This document shows positions 5,856 through 8,077 of a stretch of DNA of 8,077 nucleotides, in pieces. The stretch is taken from assembly GCA_963582345.1 (NCBI GenBank), contig CAUZSN010000121.1:1-8077 (forward strand), given 5' to 3'. The stretch comes from CAUZSN01 sp963582345. Lineage in GTDB: Bacteria; Planctomycetota; Planctomycetia; Planctomycetales; Planctomycetaceae. The notes below the pieces were generated by a model. That model made no database searches, was not told the DNA's origin, and worked only from the letters and a program-made list of their open reading frames with translations. Within the stretch, counting starts at the first letter, position 1, and every line of letters starts with the position of its first letter. The position numbers and the translations under genes are program-made.

Positions 5856-7289
5856 CTAGCTGGCTAGCAGGTGGTGTTCCAGAGCATCGAGCACTTCGTG
5901 CATCGACCATGCTTCTGAAGCGATCTTGATTGTAGTCTGGTCGGTTAGCCAACATTGTACTTTTTTCTCCGCCGACATAACCGTGCTGTGATTGCGGCCT
6001 CCAAAGTACTGCCCGATTTCACTGTATGCGGCCTGAGTATGCTTGCGGGCCAGAAACATCGCGAGCATTCGTGGCTGACTGATCGAACGAACTCGCCGTG
6101 GCGATTTCAAGTCAGTCGATTTTAGACGAAATAGATGACAAACGACTTGTTCGATGTCGGACAAACGGACGACGCGAATACAGTCTCGCTCCAGATCCGC
6201 CAACACTTGTCGAGCAGCAGTCACTCCGATTTGCTTGCCAGTCATGGCGTAATACGTTTGCAGACAATTCAGCGCCCCTTCCAATTCGCGAACATTGTTC
6301 TTAAACCGCTTGGCGACAAAGGTCAGAGCTTCAGCAGAAAACTTAGCCTGCAAACGGGCCCCTTTATTTCGGACGATTCGTTTCCGAGTTTCGAAGTCCG
6401 GTGGTTCGATGCGGCAGACCAACCCGGACAGAAATCTTGTCACTAACTCGTCGCTCAGCTTAGAAAGAAGCCTCGGATGACGGTCGGCCGTGAGTACGAT
6501 CTGCCGCGAGTGACTTTCCAACTGTTTGAAAGTGTGCAAGAACTCTTCCTGGATAACTCGTTTCGCATCCAGAAAATCAATGTCATCCACCAACAGTACA
6601 TCGACGTTTCGAAACCGTTGTCGAAAACTTGGCAAAGTGTGGTCTCGCAGTGCTTCAGTAAAATAGTTTGTGAACGCTTCGGACGTCAGAAACATGACTT
6701 CCAGCGACGGAAACTGTCTCCGAATATTGCGATAGATCCCTTCCAATAAATGTGTTTTCCCGATGCCGACACCGCCGTGTAAGTACAACGGATTGAACCG
6801 GTCTCCTGGCGTCTCACACACCTGGTGCGCCGCAGTCAGCGCCAGTTCATTACAAGTACCCTGAACAAAGTCTGCAAGATCAGCGAATCGCCGACCAGTG
6901 GAGCGAGCAGCACGTCGCCGTGACGGTGTATGGCTTGCAAGCGACGATTTCTCATCAGTCGATGTAGACTTACTAGCTTCTTGACGTTCCAGAGAAACCA
7001 GCTGATCGACTTTGAATCGAACTCGTGCCGACGCACCGAGCACTGTTTGAGCTACTTGCAAAATCGCACTTCTGAACTGCTTCTCCATCCAGCTCAGCAG
7101 AAACGGACTGGGCACTCCGATCGCCAACTCGTCGCTCGAGACGGTCAGTGTCGTCTTTTCGTGGAACCAGTTTTTAAAATTGCGTTTGCCGACATGTCGC
7201 TTCAACTCATTCAGGACCTTGGTTTCCAAGGGTTCTTCGCAATGTTTGCTATCTTTTGGCTGAACAATTGCCGATGTGTGGGGCTGCAT
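5856..7289 (-). CDS. dnaA: Chromosomal replication initiator protein DnaA
   Basis: A 477-residue DnaA, near the usual 440-470, with all four domains. Domain I (about 20-95) binds helicase and other DnaA molecules and includes NWFHEKTTLTV and VPSPFLLSWMEKQF. Domain II (about 98-132) is a short, polar, Ser/Arg-rich linker. Domain III is the AAA+ ATPase: Walker A GGVGIGKTHL (172-181), Walker B VLLVDDIDFL (231-240), sensor I IVLTADR (264-270), arginine finger R285 in TRFLSGL, and sensor II R334 in NNVRELEGAL. Domain IV carries the helix-turn-helix signature, SQPRMLAMFLARKHTQA then EIGQYFGGRNHSTVMSAEKKV (424-444). ATP-DnaA binds DnaA boxes and melts the origin. The ATG at 7289 has GGAGG seven bases upstream. 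There is no dnaN, recF or gyrB nearby: a tRNA lies downstream and a GNAT gene upstream. A sigma70-like promoter at 7500-7527 implies a leader of about 200 bases. Confidence 0.96.
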   Translation of the reverse strand: MQPHTSAIVQPKDSKHCEEPLETKVLNELKRHVGKRNFKNWFHEKTTLTVSSDELAIGVPSPFLLSWMEKQFRSAILQVAQTVLGASARVRFKVDQLVSLERQEASKSTSTDEKSSLASHTPSRRRAARSTGRRFADLADFVQGTCNELALTAAHQVCETPGDRFNPLYLHGGVGIGKTHLLEGIYRNIRRQFPSLEVMFLTSEAFTNYFTEALRDHTLPSFRQRFRNVDVLLVDDIDFLDAKRVIQEEFLHTFKQLESHSRQIVLTADRHPRLLSKLSDELVTRFLSGLVCRIEPPDFETRKRIVRNKGARLQAKFSAEALTFVAKRFKNNVRELEGALNCLQTYYAMTGKQIGVTAARQVLADLERDCIRVVRLSDIEQVVCHLFRLKSTDLKSPRRVRSISQPRMLAMFLARKHTQAAYSEIGQYFGGRNHSTVMSAEKKVQCWLTDQTTIKIASEAWSMHEVLDALEHHLLAS

Positions 7290-7443
7290 CTTGCGCCCTC
7301 CATGCGCGCAAACCGACCCAAATTGATCTTACCAAGTGGTCCCTAGGTGGAAACAGAACAGGCACTCCGTTGCCACACTTAGCGGGATGATTGGATCGGA
7401 AACACGCCGTTCATTTGGTGTAGAGAAAATAAGGATTCACCAA

Positions 7444-7468
7444 GCGACCGTTGTCAGACCTCGGTCGT
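7444..7468. repeat. Inverted repeat in the dnaA leader
   Basis: CGACCG (7445-7450) pairs with CGGTCG (7462-7467) around an 11-base loop, with a further G-U pair outside. It falls in the predicted dnaA 5' untranslated region. A second pair, CGCCGA/TCGGCG (7495-7500 and 7515-7520), overlaps the promoter. They could be RNA structure or operator symmetry; neither is followed by a T tract. Confidence 0.3.
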
Positions 7469-7499
7469 GGCGGCCGTTACTACTCACTCAGTGACGCCG

Positions 7500-7541
7500 A
7501 TACTATCCGCGTCGTCGGCGGTGTCAAACCTAAAAAAAAAA
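7500..7541 (-). promoter_or_regulatory. Predicted dnaA promoter with adjacent A/T tract
   Basis: On the minus strand a consensus TTGACA (7527-7522) is followed after 16 bases by TAGTAT (7505-7500), a 4-of-6 match to the -10 box. Immediately upstream of the -35 is a run of ten T residues on this strand (7541-7532), resembling an UP element that binds the RNA polymerase alpha subunit. The start site would be near 7493, giving an untranslated leader of about 200 bases to the dnaA ATG. This is the best promoter-like match noticed in the window. Confidence 0.5.
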
Positions 7542-7577
7542 TACTTTGGTCACATGATAAATAGTCGCGTCGCAAGC

Positions 7578-7616
7578 CTAGATTTCATCGAAGACAGAAG
7601 CCATCCACGAATCTAG
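7578..7616. repeat. 7-bp inverted repeat between the GNAT gene and the dnaA promoter
   Basis: CTAGATT (7578-7584) and AATCTAG (7610-7616) are perfectly complementary with a 25-base spacer. The nearest T run on the minus strand is more than 35 bases away, so this is not a clear terminator for the GNAT gene. It may be an operator-like dyad or chance. Confidence 0.3.
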
Positions 7617-7641
7617 AATTCTTTTTGGAGCACCAGTGAGT

Positions 7642-7650
7642 TGTGCATAA
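7642..7650 (-). promoter_or_regulatory. DnaA box upstream of dnaA
   Basis: The minus strand reads TTATGCACA, a perfect match to the DnaA-box consensus TTATNCACA. It lies about 115 bases upstream of the predicted dnaA -35 and just after the GNAT stop codon. DnaA commonly represses its own gene through such boxes. Only poor two-mismatch matches occur nearby (7419-7427, 7546-7554), so a full origin is not supported. Confidence 0.5.
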
Positions 7651-7658
7651 CATGTCGA

Positions 7659-8077
7659 CTACTGCGACAAATCCTCACGTTTGCGTATGCGAGCATGGAC
7701 AGCTTTTACAGACAATTCTAGGAAACCTAATTCTTTGTAAATTCTTTTTGCGTAAGCGTTTGCACTGTCGACTGCGAGTATGGCCGACTCCATTCGTGCG
7801 TCATCCTGTGCCTTATGTAAGGCCGCTAACAGCATTCCCCGGCCGTGCCCAAGTCCCCGGGCTTCGGGAACCACACCCATATAAACTACTTCGTACGCCC
7901 TTTGATCTGGATGATGGTTCAATAGTAGCAGTCCAATATCAGCATCATTGATCCGATAAATCTTCCATCGTGAGGGGTCGAATTCACCAGTCAACTGGTG
8001 GCTGTCTAACGTTTCGGTTCCAGTGCGGCAGTCATTAAATATGGGACAGTCGAGTGTGCCCTTGTAAGTTCGTTTCA
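7659..8077 (-). CDS. GNAT family N-acetyltransferase (partial, N-terminus beyond window)
   Basis: The frame is open from the right edge to a TAG at 7659-7661, giving 139 codons. An internal TTG at 7994 is not the real start, because coding continues upstream with KRTYKGTLDCPIFNDCRTG. The C-terminal half is a typical GNAT fold, which transfers an acetyl group from acetyl-CoA to an amine. VVYMGVVPEARGLGHGRGML is the motif A strand and loop, with R-G-L-G-H-G as the Q/R-x-x-G-x-G/A pyrophosphate-binding signature. AVDSANAYAKRIYKELGFLEL is motif B, with the family's N-x-x-A-x-x-x-Y-x-x-x-G-F pattern. The 'YKGTLDCPIFND' segment resembles the interdomain part of longer two-domain GNATs such as mycothiol-synthase-like proteins. 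The full protein is therefore probably around 300 residues, which is inference. The substrate is unknown. It runs in the same direction as dnaA, but the long gap and promoter argue against one operon. Confidence 0.87.
   Translation of the reverse strand, partial: KRTYKGTLDCPIFNDCRTGTETLDSHQLTGEFDPSRWKIYRINDADIGLLLLNHHPDQRAYEVVYMGVVPEARGLGHGRGMLLAALHKAQDDARMESAILAVDSANAYAKRIYKELGFLELSVKAVHARIRKREDLSQ

Noticed and set aside
7290..7658. Chromosomal origin (oriC) upstream of dnaA
   Set aside because: There is an A/T tract and one perfect DnaA box, but no cluster of boxes and no long AT-rich unwinding region.

Overview
The window carries seven protein genes or gene fragments, one tRNA gene and several intergenic signals. 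The base composition is moderate, near half G+C by eye. The gene set suggests a member of the Planctomycetota, possibly Pirellulales-like. That is an inference from three things: dnaA stands apart from dnaN/recF/gyrB, DnaA domain IV reads GGRNHSTV, and xerC is preceded by a small unnamed gene of a type I loosely associate with that phylum. No search was run.

Layout from left to right. Positions 1-1161 (minus) hold the N-terminal 387 residues of a glycogen/starch-synthase-like glycosyltransferase that runs off the left edge. Positions 1381-2148 (minus) encode a TerC-family membrane protein, with a likely Rho-independent terminator just downstream. A divergent spacer leads to a 3-methyladenine DNA glycosylase (plus, 2379-2957). 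A 560-base stretch follows without a convincing gene but with a strong plus-strand terminator at 3379-3403. Next is an apparent two-gene operon (plus): a small protein of unknown function (3519-3773) and the tyrosine recombinase XerC (3794-4705).

After a convergent spacer everything is on the minus strand: a TM2-domain protein (4980-5255), a gene-poor stretch, tRNA-Gly(CCC) (5620-5692), dnaA (5856-7289), and the C-terminal part of a GNAT acetyltransferase (7659 to the right edge). The dnaA upstream region has a good sigma70-type promoter with an adjoining A/T tract. Farther upstream lies one perfect DnaA box, which suggests autoregulation. There is not enough box clustering to call an origin.

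Most genes here are housekeeping: replication initiation, chromosome dimer resolution, base-excision repair, a tRNA, metal homeostasis and polysaccharide synthesis. I saw no convincing new defence, mobile or biosynthetic system. The places most worth a second look are the 2958-3518 gap with its orphan terminator, the small gene paired with xerC, the mini-ORF overlapping the glycosylase start, and the dnaA control region.
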